Source: Pontibacter aydingkolensis (GTDB taxonomy: Bacteria > Bacteroidota > Bacteroidia > Cytophagales > Hymenobacteraceae). Taken from it: 64,000 nt of DNA. Made by a program: the position numbers and the translations under genes. Location of the stretch: assembly GCF_019443125.1 (NCBI RefSeq), contig NZ_JAHYXK010000006.1, positions 1 to 64,000 of the forward strand, given 5' to 3'. Shown in pieces: positions 36,081 to 44,946 of the stretch; the first letter of the stretch is position 1; every line of letters begins with the position of its first letter. Below the pieces are notes generated by a model that was not told where the DNA came from, made no database searches, and saw only the letters and a list, made by a program, of their open reading frames with translations.

Positions 36081-36450
36081 GGAGATTATTGAGTTAGAGA
36101 GTTTGGGGGTTATAAAGTTAAAAATGAATTTAGAGGTTATACTTTAACAGAGTGTTAGAGTTTAGAATTTTACTAAAATCAAAAACGTCATTTAACTAAA
36201 CTGTCATCTCGAACAGCGTGAGAGATCTATACAGAATTAATAAAGAAAGAATTCTAAAGAGATCTCTCCCTTAGGGCGAAATGATAATATTCTTGAATTG
36301 ACAGAATACCCTTAGCTCGCAATGAAAAATAACAATAGCTAAGATTATTTCTTGAAACCACTTTATCACTAGCTAAATTACTAAAACATAAAGAGGCAGC
36401 AAAGCAATTTATACTTTACTACCTCTCTAACTTTTTACTTTTCTAACTTT
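36081..36450. other. 370-base gap with repeats, no gene
   Basis: No credible reading frame. GTTAGAGAG near 36093-36101 is the complement of CTCTCTAAC at 36423-36431, and GAGTTAG (36091) of CTAACTC (36451-36457), the last lying on the stop codon of accA, so the gap is bracketed by a long-loop inverted repeat like those at 4751, 5580, 13490 and 15154. In the middle sits the element at 36202. Confidence 0.5.
36202..36286. repeat. Dispersed palindromic element, about 85 bases
   Basis: Outer arms TGTCATCTCGA (36202-36212) and GCGAAATGATA (36276-36286) pair with a few mismatches; inner arms GAGAGATCT (36220-36228) and AGATCTCTC (36260-36268) pair perfectly. I remember this type (CTGTCATCTCGA ... 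GAGAGATCT ... CTCTCCC) as an abundant intergenic repeat in Hymenobacteraceae-like genomes; only one copy is in the window, so that cannot be shown here. Confidence 0.6.
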
Positions 36451-37401
36451 CTAACTCTCCAACACTACTCCCATGCTGGAGAACTTTTCAATACGCTGCA
36501 TAATGCGGTCTTCTGAATCTATTCCTTCCAGTTCATCCAGCATCTTCACGATTTCTTTTTTCAGGCTGCGCATCATTTTATCTGGTTCGGCGTGTGCACC
36601 TCCAAGCGGTTCCTTGATGATACCATCGATAAGTTTATTCTGCAGCATATCGGTAGCTGTAAGCTTAAGCGCTTCAGCAGCCTGCTCTTTGTAATTCCAA
36701 CTTCTCCAAAGTATAGACGAGCATGACTCAGGAGAAATAACCGAGTACCAGGTGTTTTCCAGCATCATTACACGATCGCCGATGGCAATGCCAAGCGCAC
36801 CACCAGAGGCACCCTCTCCTATTATAATGCAGATCACAGGTACCTTCAGCATGAACATCTCTTTCAGGTTACGGGCAATTGCCTCGCCTTGTCCGCGCTC
36901 CTCAGCCTCTAGTCCCGGGAAAGCACCTGGTGTATCGATAAAGGTAATAATAGGCTTTCCAAACTTCTCCGCCATCTTCATCAGGCGAAGAGCCTTACGG
37001 TAGCCCTCCGGATTAGCCATACCAAAGTTGCGCATCTGGCGCTGTTTGGTGTTTCTGCCTTTCTGCTGACCGATAAACATTACGCCCCTGCCATCAATTT
37101 CGCCAAAGCCACCGATCATCGCTTTATCATCGCTTACAGTGCGGTCGCCGTGCAACTCTACAAACTTGCTGGCAATACCATTAATGTAATCCAAAGTATA
37201 CGGTCTGTCCGGGTGGCGTGAAAGCTGCACACGCTGCCAACGCGTTAAATTGGCGTATGTTTCCTTTTTAAGGGTTTTAATCTTTTCTTCAAGTGCCTTA
37301 ACTGCTTCCGATACATCAACCTGGCTCTCACTGGCCAGCTTTTTCATCTCCTGCAGTTTATTCTCTAAGGCAGCAATCGGCTGTTCGAAATCTAAAAGCA
37401 T
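36451..37401 (-). CDS. accA: Acetyl-CoA carboxylase carboxyltransferase subunit alpha
   Basis: 316 residues, full length. AccA with AccD transfers the carboxyl group from carboxybiotin to acetyl-CoA, the first step of fatty-acid synthesis. Residues 1-50 are the usual helical N-terminus; the core carries [40 protein letters not shown] (oxyanion/CoA region) and WYSVISPE. AccD is not adjacent, as is common in Bacteroidota. It reads leftward from a promoter next to the tRNA pair. Confidence 0.97.
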   Translation of the reverse strand: MLLDFEQPIAALENKLQEMKKLASESQVDVSEAVKALEEKIKTLKKETYANLTRWQRVQLSRHPDRPYTLDYINGIASKFVELHGDRTVSDDKAMIGGFGEIDGRGVMFIGQQKGRNTKQRQMRNFGMANPEGYRKALRLMKMAEKFGKPIITFIDTPGAFPGLEAEERGQGEAIARNLKEMFMLKVPVICIIIGEGASGGALGIAIGDRVMMLENTWYSVISPESCSSILWRSWNYKEQAAEALKLTATDMLQNKLIDGIIKEPLGGAHAEPDKMMRSLKKEIVKMLDELEGIDSEDRIMQRIEKFSSMGVVLES

Positions 37402-37423
37402 ATTCTTTCGCTGTTTACAGCTA

Positions 37424-37431
37424 CAAATTTA
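37424..37431 (-). promoter_or_regulatory. Candidate -7 element for accA
   Basis: On the minus strand these bases read TAAATTTG (TAnnTTTG), 22 bases before the accA start codon. No clear TTTG at the right distance was found. Confidence 0.4.
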
Positions 37432-37553
37432 ACAGTTATCCTATATCGACGTAGCGAAAAGTAAAATTTATACGCCTGCAGAAAATAATTTTATTGAAAA
37501 TGAAGCTTTTACAGAAAACATAAGAAAATATAGCGCTAAAAAGATGCTTAACA

Positions 37554-37585
37554 CTTGCACAATCAAAATTAAGGCTATACTTTTG
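37554..37585 (+). promoter_or_regulatory. Promoter of the tRNA-Asp pair
   Basis: CTTG (37554-37557) and TACTTTTG (37578-37585), 20 bases apart, fit the Bacteroidota primary-sigma consensus well. The transcript would start about 30 bases before the first tRNA. Confidence 0.65.
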
Positions 37586-37622
37586 TATCACTTTAACGCA
37601 CGAAGTTAAAGAAAAGAAAAAT

Positions 37623-37696
37623 GGTCTGGTAGTTCAGTTGGTTAGAATGCCGCCCTGTCACGGCGGAGGTCGCGGGTTCGAGTCCCGTCCAGACCG
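37623..37696 (+). tRNA. tRNA-Asp (anticodon GTC), copy 1
   Basis: Full cloverleaf: acceptor stem GGTCTGG/CCAGACC, D arm with AGTTCAGTTGGTTAGAAT, anticodon arm CCGCC-CTGTCAC-GGCGG with anticodon GTC, and T arm GCGGG-TTCGAGT-CCCGT. Discriminator G73 and the U-free CTGTCAC loop are as expected for Asp. The CCA end is not encoded. A hairpin (CCGCAG/CTGCGG, 37694-37714) overlaps the 3' end. Confidence 0.97.
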
Positions 37697-37753
37697 CAGA
37701 TTAAACCCCTGCGGTTAAGCACAAGAGCAAACGGCTCTAAATTTCAAGTTATT

Positions 37754-37827
37754 GGTCTGGTAGTTCAGTTGGTTAGAATGCCGCCCTGTCACGGCGGAGG
37801 TCGCGGGTTCGAGTCCCGTCCAGACCG
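37754..37827 (+). tRNA. tRNA-Asp (anticodon GTC), copy 2
   Basis: Identical in all 74 bases to copy 1, which ends 57 bases before. No promoter is evident between them, so the two are probably processed from one transcript, ending at the terminator at 37837. Confidence 0.97.
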
Positions 37828-37836
37828 CTCTTAAGG

Positions 37837-37869
37837 AGCCTGAGGATTAATTTCTTCAGGCTTTTTTTA
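37837..37869 (+). terminator. Terminator after the tRNA-Asp pair
   Basis: AGCCTGA (37837-37843) and TCAGGCT (37856-37862) pair perfectly around a 12-base loop and are followed by T7 after the stem (37862 onward). Confidence 0.75.
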
Positions 37870-37910
37870 TTTTATACTATCTTTACCCTATCAACCAAAC
37901 TTGTTTAACT

Positions 37911-38645
37911 ATGAATAGGCATTTAGAAAAAGTTTTTGAAACAAAGGAATTTATAAATGAAAATGGTGAAATAATTCCTATTCACTCTGAAACAAGTAAA
38001 GATCAGTGTGCTTTCCTTCAGCAAATAATAAAAGAAAATAAATTCTCTAAATCAATAGAAATAGGCTTTGCCTACGGATTATCTACACTAGCTATTACAG
38101 AGGAAGTTACAAATAATAACGGATCTCATCTGGTTATAGATAAGTTTCAAAACAGCTCCTGGGGAGGGAATGGCTTAAGCTTGATTGAAAAAGCTGGTTT
38201 ACGAGACCGATTAGAGTTCTATGAAAGCTATTGTTACGAAGCTTTACCTAAATTGCTTGCAGAGGGTAGAAAATTTGACTTTGCTTATGTAGATACCACT
38301 AAACAATTCGATTGGATTTTAGTGGACTTCTTTTACCTAGACAAATTATTAGAATTGAATGGTGTAATAGTATTTGATGATGCTTTTTACCCAGGTATAC
38401 GCAAAGCACTACGATATATATCTCAGTTCCCAAGCTATAAAATATATTCTCATTATCCTCAAAACCGAGAAAGCTCATTCACAAAAAAAATAGCTAGTTA
38501 TCTAAGGCATATTCCAAAAGCAAATCATCTTATAAAAGATAATTTGATACAACTTGACGAAGAATTAAGTATAAATGCATCATGTGTAGCAATCCAGAAA
38601 ATAGATAATGATATTAGGAACTGGGACTGGCATGTTGATTTCTAA
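37911..38645 (+). CDS. Class I SAM-dependent methyltransferase
   Basis: 244 residues. The SAM-binding motif is SIEIGFAYGLSTLAITE (about 48-64), followed by VIDKF (acidic end of strand 2) and FDFAYVDTTKQFDW (about 122-135), the arrangement of O-methyltransferase-like (Methyltransf_24) proteins. The substrate is unknown; its place at the border suggests a glycan, but it faces away from the cluster and has its own short upstream region. It is AT-rich like the cluster and unlike the core. Confidence 0.8.
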   Translation: MNRHLEKVFETKEFINENGEIIPIHSETSKDQCAFLQQIIKENKFSKSIEIGFAYGLSTLAITEEVTNNNGSHLVIDKFQNSSWGGNGLSLIEKAGLRDRLEFYESYCYEALPKLLAEGRKFDFAYVDTTKQFDWILVDFFYLDKLLELNGVIVFDDAFYPGIRKALRYISQFPSYKIYSHYPQNRESSFTKKIASYLRHIPKANHLIKDNLIQLDEELSINASCVAIQKIDNDIRNWDWHVDF

Positions 38646-38662
38646 AATTTAGTAAACTCCTC

Positions 38663-39406
38663 TTATTTGTATTGTATTATCTTTCTTAGGGGTTTAAGAT
38701 ATCTAGTATAGAACTTAGGTTTAAGACCATTAATTATCCAAGCTCTGTGGTCTTCATTATTTGCCTTGATCCTATTTTTAAAACTTACATTACTCTTCCC
38801 ACCAACACGCATTTTAATCAAGGTTTTAGGCAAATAGGCTGCACTAATTTTGTATTTATACAAATAGCGTAACATCAATTCATAGTCTGCTGCTGATTCA
38901 AAGCTTGTATCGTATAAGCCAAGCTTTTCATAAACCTCTCTTTTTACATAAAATGTAGGGTGTGGTGGCATCCAACCATAAATAAAGTTTTTCAAATCAT
39001 AATTACCCGCTTTCCAATACCTAATTACCTTTTCTGAATTAAAGCGGCTAACATATTCTAGATCCGCATATATACTTTCACTGTTTGATGTTTTAAAGTG
39101 ACTTACTATATCTTGTATTGCATCATTATAATAAAAAGTGTCATCAGAGTGTAAGAACCCAATAATATCTCCAGTAGCTAACTTTATTCCTTTATTAAGG
39201 GCGTCATATAATCCCCTATCTTTTTCTGAAATAAATTTACTAATACGTTCAGTATACTTTTTTACAATTTCGACTGTACCATCCATTGACAAGCCATCGA
39301 TAATGATGTATTCTATATCTTTGTAATTCTGACTTAAAACAGATTCTATTGCAGAAGCAATAGTGCTACAGTTATTATAAACAATAGTAATGATAGTTAC
39401 CTTCAC
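38663..39406 (-). CDS. Glycosyltransferase family 2
   Basis: 247 residues. N-terminal GT2 nucleotide-binding strand KVTIITIVYNNCSTI, the ESVLSQNYKDIEYIIIDG block and the metal-binding HSDDT (about residue 87). The fold and length are those of WcaA-like enzymes that add a sugar to a lipid-linked intermediate. It is the last gene of the leftward cluster, 26 bases after the WcaF-type gene, and converges on the methyltransferase. Confidence 0.88.
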   Translation of the reverse strand: MKVTIITIVYNNCSTIASAIESVLSQNYKDIEYIIIDGLSMDGTVEIVKKYTERISKFISEKDRGLYDALNKGIKLATGDIIGFLHSDDTFYYNDAIQDIVSHFKTSNSESIYADLEYVSRFNSEKVIRYWKAGNYDLKNFIYGWMPPHPTFYVKREVYEKLGLYDTSFESAADYELMLRYLYKYKISAAYLPKTLIKMRVGGKSNVSFKNRIKANNEDHRAWIINGLKPKFYTRYLKPLRKIIQYK

Positions 39407-39432
39407 ACAAAAACTTTTACAATCTTATTGAA

Positions 39433-40029
39433 CTAAATAACTTCTCCATTAATATTTCTTTTGCGTTTTGCCCTAGCTGGATTACCCTGATAAATTGTAT
39501 AAGCTTCAAGATTAGTAGTAGCTATAGATCCAACAGCCAGCACACTATGACTAAAACACGTTACATTCGGGCAAACTATAGACTTAGCCCCAATCCAAGC
39601 ACCATCTTCTATTAAAATTTCTCCTACGTCTAAATTAAAGCTGCTTTTTGTATAATCATGGCTTCCAGTTAAAAGCATTGCACCCTGAGAAATTATTACG
39701 TTATCTCTAATTTTGACTAAAGTCAGGTTATCAACCCAAACGCCCTCGCCTATCCATACATGATCACCTATTTCTAAAAACCAGGGATATTTAATATTTA
39801 CGGAAGGTTTTATGATCACATTTTTTCCAACTTTAGCCCCGAAAAGCCTAAGCAAGATTACTTTAATAAAGCTAATTGGATTAAGAGGATTTATAAAAAA
39901 AATTACACTGATAAAATACCAAAAGAAGCGTTTCAAGCTGCTTGCTTTAGTATCATACCAGTCGTTGTTGTAGCTGGAGAGTTCAACTTTACCCAGCTCT
40001 TTAACATCAACATATTTCTGGCCTGGCAT
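39433..40029 (-). CDS. WcaF-type polysaccharide O-acetyltransferase
   Basis: 198 residues from the Met at 40029; a longer frame to 40077 would overlap the preceding gene by 44 bases, and MPGQKYVDVKEL is the normal family opening. The C-terminal two thirds is a left-handed beta-helix of hexapeptide repeats (IGDHVWIGEGVWVDN, ILIEDGAWIGAKSIV), ending in YQGNPARAKRKR. WcaF-like enzymes transfer acetyl groups from acetyl-CoA to sugars of colanic-acid-type polymers. The acetylated sugar is not known. Confidence 0.85.
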   Translation of the reverse strand: MPGQKYVDVKELGKVELSSYNNDWYDTKASSLKRFFWYFISVIFFINPLNPISFIKVILLRLFGAKVGKNVIIKPSVNIKYPWFLEIGDHVWIGEGVWVDNLTLVKIRDNVIISQGAMLLTGSHDYTKSSFNLDVGEILIEDGAWIGAKSIVCPNVTCFSHSVLAVGSIATTNLEAYTIYQGNPARAKRKRNINGEVI

Positions 40030-40033
40030 AACG

Positions 40034-41200
40034 CTATCTTTTATAAACCTTAATGAGATCCGCTGTAACTTTATCAAGTGAAAAATTAACCCTTACTGCT
40101 TTTGCACCTCTAACACCCATTTCATATCTTGCTTTATAACCAGAGTTGAAAGCAAGCACTATTGTGGCAGCAACCTCTTCAACATTAAGAGAGGAAACCC
40201 AACCACAATTATTATCTATTATTAAATTAGCAAGCTTTACTCTCTCTGTGACAAGTACTGGTAAACCTAAATCCAATGCCTCTACTACTACAAGACCAAA
40301 ACTCTCTAGATAACTTGTAAGTACTAAAGCATCATATGCACCTAAAGTCTCATTACGTAATGCAGGATCAAGCTTTCCTTTAAATACTACAATTGTTGTT
40401 AATTCAAGGCGTTTTCGCAGTTGCAACAATTCATCTAAATAATTATCATCATCGTCTCCATAAATATCGACGGTGATTTTACTCTTAATATCTTCATTAA
40501 GATATGCTATAGCCTTAAAGAGCAAATCCAAACCTTTGATTCGATTTATTCTTCCAAGAAAGACTAGCTTAAACTTATTTCTTATAGTCTCACCTTCTAT
40601 TACTCTGTTGTTGCTTGCTCCGCTATCAAATTTTATTCCTATAGGGATAACCCCAGCATGATTTAACCTTTCGAATATAGCATCGTTCTGCTCACCATCA
40701 GTTGTAAATTGGATAAATTTAGCTTTTTTTAAAAATCTATCTTCATAAAAGAAACGATGGATTATTTTTAATAAATATGAGCGAGACAAAGATACTTTAT
40801 CTAGCATCCCATGCGGTGTAACGACAAATGGAATGTTAAATTTTATAGAAAATGCCATACCAGTTTTAGACATAAAGTTAAAAAGGGTATGAACATGAAT
40901 AAGATCATAATCACGAAAATTATTTAAGTATAACTCTACATCTTTACCTATAAAATATTTTTTACCTAAAGTATTTTTCCAAATAGGGAGATAGTGCACT
41001 TTTACTCCATCCACTTTTAACACAACTGGTTTATCTCTATGAGGATACAGTTCACCACTACCATTCTGATTTAGGGTAACTACTTCAACATAAACATCCT
41101 TCTCCCTTTGAAGACTTTCTGCCTGTTCTGCTATACACTTAGAAGGCCCTCCATAAAACCAGGCTGGCTTATAATATGGAGTTATGAAAAGGATTCTCAT
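40034..41200 (-). CDS. Glycosyltransferase family 4
   Basis: 388 residues, GT-B fold. N-terminal RILFITPYYKPAWFYGGPS, C-terminal nucleotide-sugar site with LVFLGRINRIKGLDLL (about 213-228) and the EX7E motif ESFGLVVVEALDLG (about 307-320). Its start overlaps the stop of the upstream gene by 4 bases (41197-41200), indicating translational coupling. Confidence 0.9.
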   Translation of the reverse strand: MRILFITPYYKPAWFYGGPSKCIAEQAESLQREKDVYVEVVTLNQNGSGELYPHRDKPVVLKVDGVKVHYLPIWKNTLGKKYFIGKDVELYLNNFRDYDLIHVHTLFNFMSKTGMAFSIKFNIPFVVTPHGMLDKVSLSRSYLLKIIHRFFYEDRFLKKAKFIQFTTDGEQNDAIFERLNHAGVIPIGIKFDSGASNNRVIEGETIRNKFKLVFLGRINRIKGLDLLFKAIAYLNEDIKSKITVDIYGDDDDNYLDELLQLRKRLELTTIVVFKGKLDPALRNETLGAYDALVLTSYLESFGLVVVEALDLGLPVLVTERVKLANLIIDNNCGWVSSLNVEEVAATIVLAFNSGYKARYEMGVRGAKAVRVNFSLDKVTADLIKVYKR

Positions 41201-42270
41201 GAAATGTTTTCAATAAAACGATCTATAAATGCTTGTTTTGAAAACTTTGATTCATAAAGTTTATAAGCATTTTCACCCCAAACGCTTAGTCTTTCCAGAT
41301 CTTCGTTTAAAAACAATAAAGTAGTAGCAAGTGTATCTGGGGAATTATCCTGTAAAAGAAGACCTGTCTTGTTATGGATAATGATTTCTTCTGCAGGTTG
41401 ATTCACTATACCAATTGAGGCTTTTTTGAAAAACATAGCTTCTAAAAAAACCAACCCAAAACCTTCGCGTGTACTTGGAAATACTAAGCCTGCAGAATTT
41501 TTATAAAAAAAAGCTAAATCATTATCGGTTACATTAGTAAAAATCTGTACCCTATCATCAAAATCATTTTTGACAATAAATTCTTGAACATGTGTTGCAT
41601 CGTCTCCTCTACCAATAATAGCCAATCTCAAATTAAAATCAGAAAATGTCTTAAGCTTTTCATAAGCCCGTAACAACTCCCAATATCCTTTATAACTATG
41701 CTTTTTCCAGAGCCTGGAAACAAAAATCAGATATGGCTTTTCTGATAAAAACCATGTGCTAAACTCTTTACTTGGAGCATCAGGCTCTATTTCAAACTTC
41801 TCAGGTACCCCACCCAGTAAACAGACTTTGGTTTTAGCTTTAAAGAAAGGGTTTTTTGATGTAAAATGATCAAAAGTGAACTGTGAATTAGTAAGTAGAA
41901 TATCAGCTTTTGTAAGAGCTGCTCTATTTCTACCTTTAATCTCGACCCAGGCCTCTTCATCATGTAGAAAAATTATAACCTTTTTCAATAAAAATTTAGG
42001 TACAAGCAAAAGTGCACTAGCTACGCCAAGATGATCAAAGATAATGATATCAAATTTTGAAAATATTATCTTCAATAATAGTCGTGTTAAAAATACAAAT
42101 CTGTTATTCCCAAAGTAATGTTCTCTTCCATTGCTCAGATTTTTGTTCCCATGAAGAGAAAAAATTAATTCATTGGGTATAGCTTGATTTATTAGATGTG
42201 CAACTCTAGAGATTCCACCCGAAGCAAGTCTATAATCAGCTGAAACTAATAAAGTTTTATTTTTTTCCAT
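41197..42270 (-). CDS. Glycosyltransferase family 4
   Basis: 357 residues. The opening LLVSADYRLASGGISRV with the Gly-Gly-Ile turn, LIFVSRLWKKHSYKGY in the middle and EGFGLVFLEAMFF (EX7E) near residue 275 define a GT4 retaining transferase. It is 86 bases downstream of the polymerase gene and coupled by a 4-base overlap to the next GT4. Confidence 0.9.
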   Translation of the reverse strand: MEKNKTLLVSADYRLASGGISRVAHLINQAIPNELIFSLHGNKNLSNGREHYFGNNRFVFLTRLLLKIIFSKFDIIIFDHLGVASALLLVPKFLLKKVIIFLHDEEAWVEIKGRNRAALTKADILLTNSQFTFDHFTSKNPFFKAKTKVCLLGGVPEKFEIEPDAPSKEFSTWFLSEKPYLIFVSRLWKKHSYKGYWELLRAYEKLKTFSDFNLRLAIIGRGDDATHVQEFIVKNDFDDRVQIFTNVTDNDLAFFYKNSAGLVFPSTREGFGLVFLEAMFFKKASIGIVNQPAEEIIIHNKTGLLLQDNSPDTLATTLLFLNEDLERLSVWGENAYKLYESKFSKQAFIDRFIENIS

Positions 42271-42356
42271 TTAACTTAACTATTACAAGTCAGGTCAAGA
42301 ACAATCTGACTAATTTTGAAAACAGATATAAGGTAATTTACTAAAGTTATACAAAG

Positions 42357-43721
42357 TTAAATTTTAACCTTAATAACATATCTACAGAACCAAAACACAA
42401 AAAATACAACCAAAGCAGACTTTACAAAATGGTTTATACCAGTACTGAAGTCATTCTCTGCTTTTACAAATTCCTGCATGAGTAAAGGCATCCAAAGAAC
42501 AATTGTGGGTGTAGTAATACTATACTTATAGATTCTAGTAATAATTAAATTTAAAGAAAAACCAAAAATTGCCATAAATACTATACCTCCCCAGAAGCTG
42601 TAATTTGCGTAAGCTTCACCTAACACACTAAGATTCATACTTACCGTGTCTGGTAAATATTGGCCAGTAAATCTTTCAAAATGAGAGTGTCCTCCTGCCT
42701 GAATCTTATCTGGCGCAAGAAACCTAGGTAGCAAGCTTCCTTTCAAAGCTGTGGATATTGTTTCACCTTCAGCATATGGTTCACCATATGGGACCCAACG
42801 CATAATAGCGGCTATAATCCAACCTTGATTTAATCGGTATAAAGCATTATCTAATACTAAAGGATTAAAAAGTAGGTCAACATTGGTGATCCTATCACTG
42901 AGCATTGTGTAAAACACTTCGGCTTTATTACTGCTTCCCCCATACCAGATATTATTCCTATAATCACTTTTGATAGACTGAAGGGCAAGAAGGAAAAAAA
43001 CAGCCAAAAACATTGCAGCAAGCTTTTGCCACATTTTGATTCTGAATTTGATAAGAATAATTATAAATAAGAAGGCTACCCAAAGTACCAGGTCATGAAA
43101 CATTCCATAGTTTATCGATTCTAACAAAAGCCACCCCATTACAAATACCAGAATAGGTATTCTGTATTTATGGTTTGAAAGCAAAAGATAATAAGCACCA
43201 ATAAATCTAAAGCTCCTTAAAATATAGAAGAGAAACGCTAGAGATGAGGGTAAAAATGAATCAATAAAAGATGCAACAACACCAACAGTTACTATCCATA
43301 TACCTACATTTGAGCTTAGTTCTATATTTAAATACTCGTTAACTCTTTTTGGTAATGAATTAAATGCTACATTACTGTCTTTAGAAATGGGAATTAATAA
43401 AAATAGAAAATATGTAAAGGTGCCTAAAAGTGCGTAGGGTAAATAAACGATCTCAGGCACAAACATCCTGTAATAGATATTAGATACTGGAAAATAATAA
43501 TTTAAAACAGGAGCAAGTAACCACTGAGCAGATGCAATTAGTAATATCAGCCCTTTAATAGAGAAATTTTTACCTAAATCGTATATAAACTTATAAGCAG
43601 CAAAAATAAAGATCGTTACACTTATAATTGCTTGAATTGTAAAAGAGGTGAAAGCAAGCAAGTATAAAAATGCAGTTAAAATAATAAGAGATGTATAGAG
43701 ATATCTATTAGAAATAACCAT
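42357..43721 (-). CDS. O-antigen/oligosaccharide repeat-unit polymerase (Wzy-like)
   Basis: 454 residues, with about 10-12 hydrophobic segments and one large soluble loop (about residues 255-350) containing LNQGWIIAAIMRWVPYGEPYAEGETI and a run of charged residues. This topology is that of Wzy polymerases, which join undecaprenyl-linked units at the outer face of the inner membrane. Sequence similarity inside this group is always low, so the call rests on topology and on context. It is the only polymerase candidate here, and suggests a Wzx/Wzy-type pathway with the flippase outside the window. Confidence 0.72.
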   Translation of the reverse strand: MVISNRYLYTSLIILTAFLYLLAFTSFTIQAIISVTIFIFAAYKFIYDLGKNFSIKGLILLIASAQWLLAPVLNYYFPVSNIYYRMFVPEIVYLPYALLGTFTYFLFLLIPISKDSNVAFNSLPKRVNEYLNIELSSNVGIWIVTVGVVASFIDSFLPSSLAFLFYILRSFRFIGAYYLLLSNHKYRIPILVFVMGWLLLESINYGMFHDLVLWVAFLFIIILIKFRIKMWQKLAAMFLAVFFLLALQSIKSDYRNNIWYGGSSNKAEVFYTMLSDRITNVDLLFNPLVLDNALYRLNQGWIIAAIMRWVPYGEPYAEGETISTALKGSLLPRFLAPDKIQAGGHSHFERFTGQYLPDTVSMNLSVLGEAYANYSFWGGIVFMAIFGFSLNLIITRIYKYSITTPTIVLWMPLLMQEFVKAENDFSTGINHFVKSALVVFFVFWFCRYVIKVKI

Positions 43722-43782
43722 TCGTTAAGTTATATACATATGTTGTATAGTAAATTATTTTGCAACACTTTAAGAACTTATA

Positions 43783-44946
43783 CTACTTGAGTAATAAACG
43801 TTCAACTGATTGACAAACAGCCTCAAAATTCCAATTATTTATCAAATCCTGAGATGCACTCCCCATCAATTTTAACTCTTCAGGATTAAGAAGAAAGTAA
43901 TTTAGTTTCTCTAACAAATCCTTGAGATTATTAGCTTCAAAAACAAAACCGTTGCTGCTATCTTTAACCAAATCTATTGCACAGCCACATTTATTACTTA
44001 CCAAAACAGCTTTAGCGCATGCCATTGCTTCATTTACGGCTAAGCCCCATGTCTCACCCGGGCCTGAAGAAGGCAATACAAATACATCAGCAAGTTCATA
44101 AACAAAAGGCATTACTGTTTGATTCTGAAAGTCAACAAAGTGTACGTTACTTACACCCTGGCACTCATTTTTTACCCTTTCCTCTAACGCTCCATTTCCA
44201 ACAAAAACTAGTTGAGTTCTTTTGCTATTTAATAATTTAAATGCTTTAGCAAGTAGAATAGGATCCTTTTTATTTTCCAACTTCCCTGCAAACAGAAATA
44301 CTATATCACTATCAACTATATTTAAGTTTGATCTACTGATTATGTTATTTCTATAGTCGTTATTACGTAGCGATCTACGAAACCTATCGTTATCAATAGC
44401 ATGCGGTGCAAAAATCAATTGTTCAGGCTTCAAACCACAACTCAAGAAGTACTCCTTGTTTTTTTGGCCCACATATAAAGCATTATCAATATGTCTATAA
44501 ATCCAAGTTAGTAACAATCTCCTTAGGTACTTTTTAAAACCCTTCTTTTCGTCAAGTAAGGTAGAATCTCCTCTAAAAAACACAGGAATTCTATTATGGA
44601 AGGATCTAATTACTTTAAGATGACTTTTAAAATTCCATCCAAATATTAAAACAGCATCAGGATTAAAAGCATTTATTTCAGTAACAAGAGATGGATTGTC
44701 TATTCCTCTAAAGTGATGTAATCCAGGTTTTGTTGCCACATTCGCAACAAATGAATAATTATAACCTTCTAATAAGGGAATATCCCAGCTTATCTCTCTT
44801 TTGAAATCATCGTCAAAAAAATTTTCCTTTGCTTGTTCCCATGTGTAAAACACCTTTATATCAACTTTTGCTCTATCTGTTAACATTTTAAAAACAGGAG
44901 CATTATATTGAATAGGGTGAGTTGTTATAATAGCTAACTTTTTCAA
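43783..44946 (-). CDS. Glycosyltransferase family 4
   Basis: 387 residues. KLAIITTHPIQYNAPVFKML at the start is typical of a GT4 group with the HPIQY segment; the C-half has VFLFAGKLENKKDPILLAKAF and ETWGLAVNEAMACAK (EX7E, about 299-313). It overlaps the next upstream gene by 4 bases. Confidence 0.9.
   Translation of the reverse strand: MKKLAIITTHPIQYNAPVFKMLTDRAKVDIKVFYTWEQAKENFFDDDFKREISWDIPLLEGYNYSFVANVATKPGLHHFRGIDNPSLVTEINAFNPDAVLIFGWNFKSHLKVIRSFHNRIPVFFRGDSTLLDEKKGFKKYLRRLLLTWIYRHIDNALYVGQKNKEYFLSCGLKPEQLIFAPHAIDNDRFRRSLRNNDYRNNIISRSNLNIVDSDIVFLFAGKLENKKDPILLAKAFKLLNSKRTQLVFVGNGALEERVKNECQGVSNVHFVDFQNQTVMPFVYELADVFVLPSSGPGETWGLAVNEAMACAKAVLVSNKCGCAIDLVKDSSNGFVFEANNLKDLLEKLNYFLLNPEELKLMGSASQDLINNWNFEAVCQSVERLLLK

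Noticed and set aside
37623-37827. Tandem tRNA-Asp copies as left and right attachment sites of one element
   Set aside because: Only 57 bases separate them and nothing mobile lies between; simple tandem duplication is enough.
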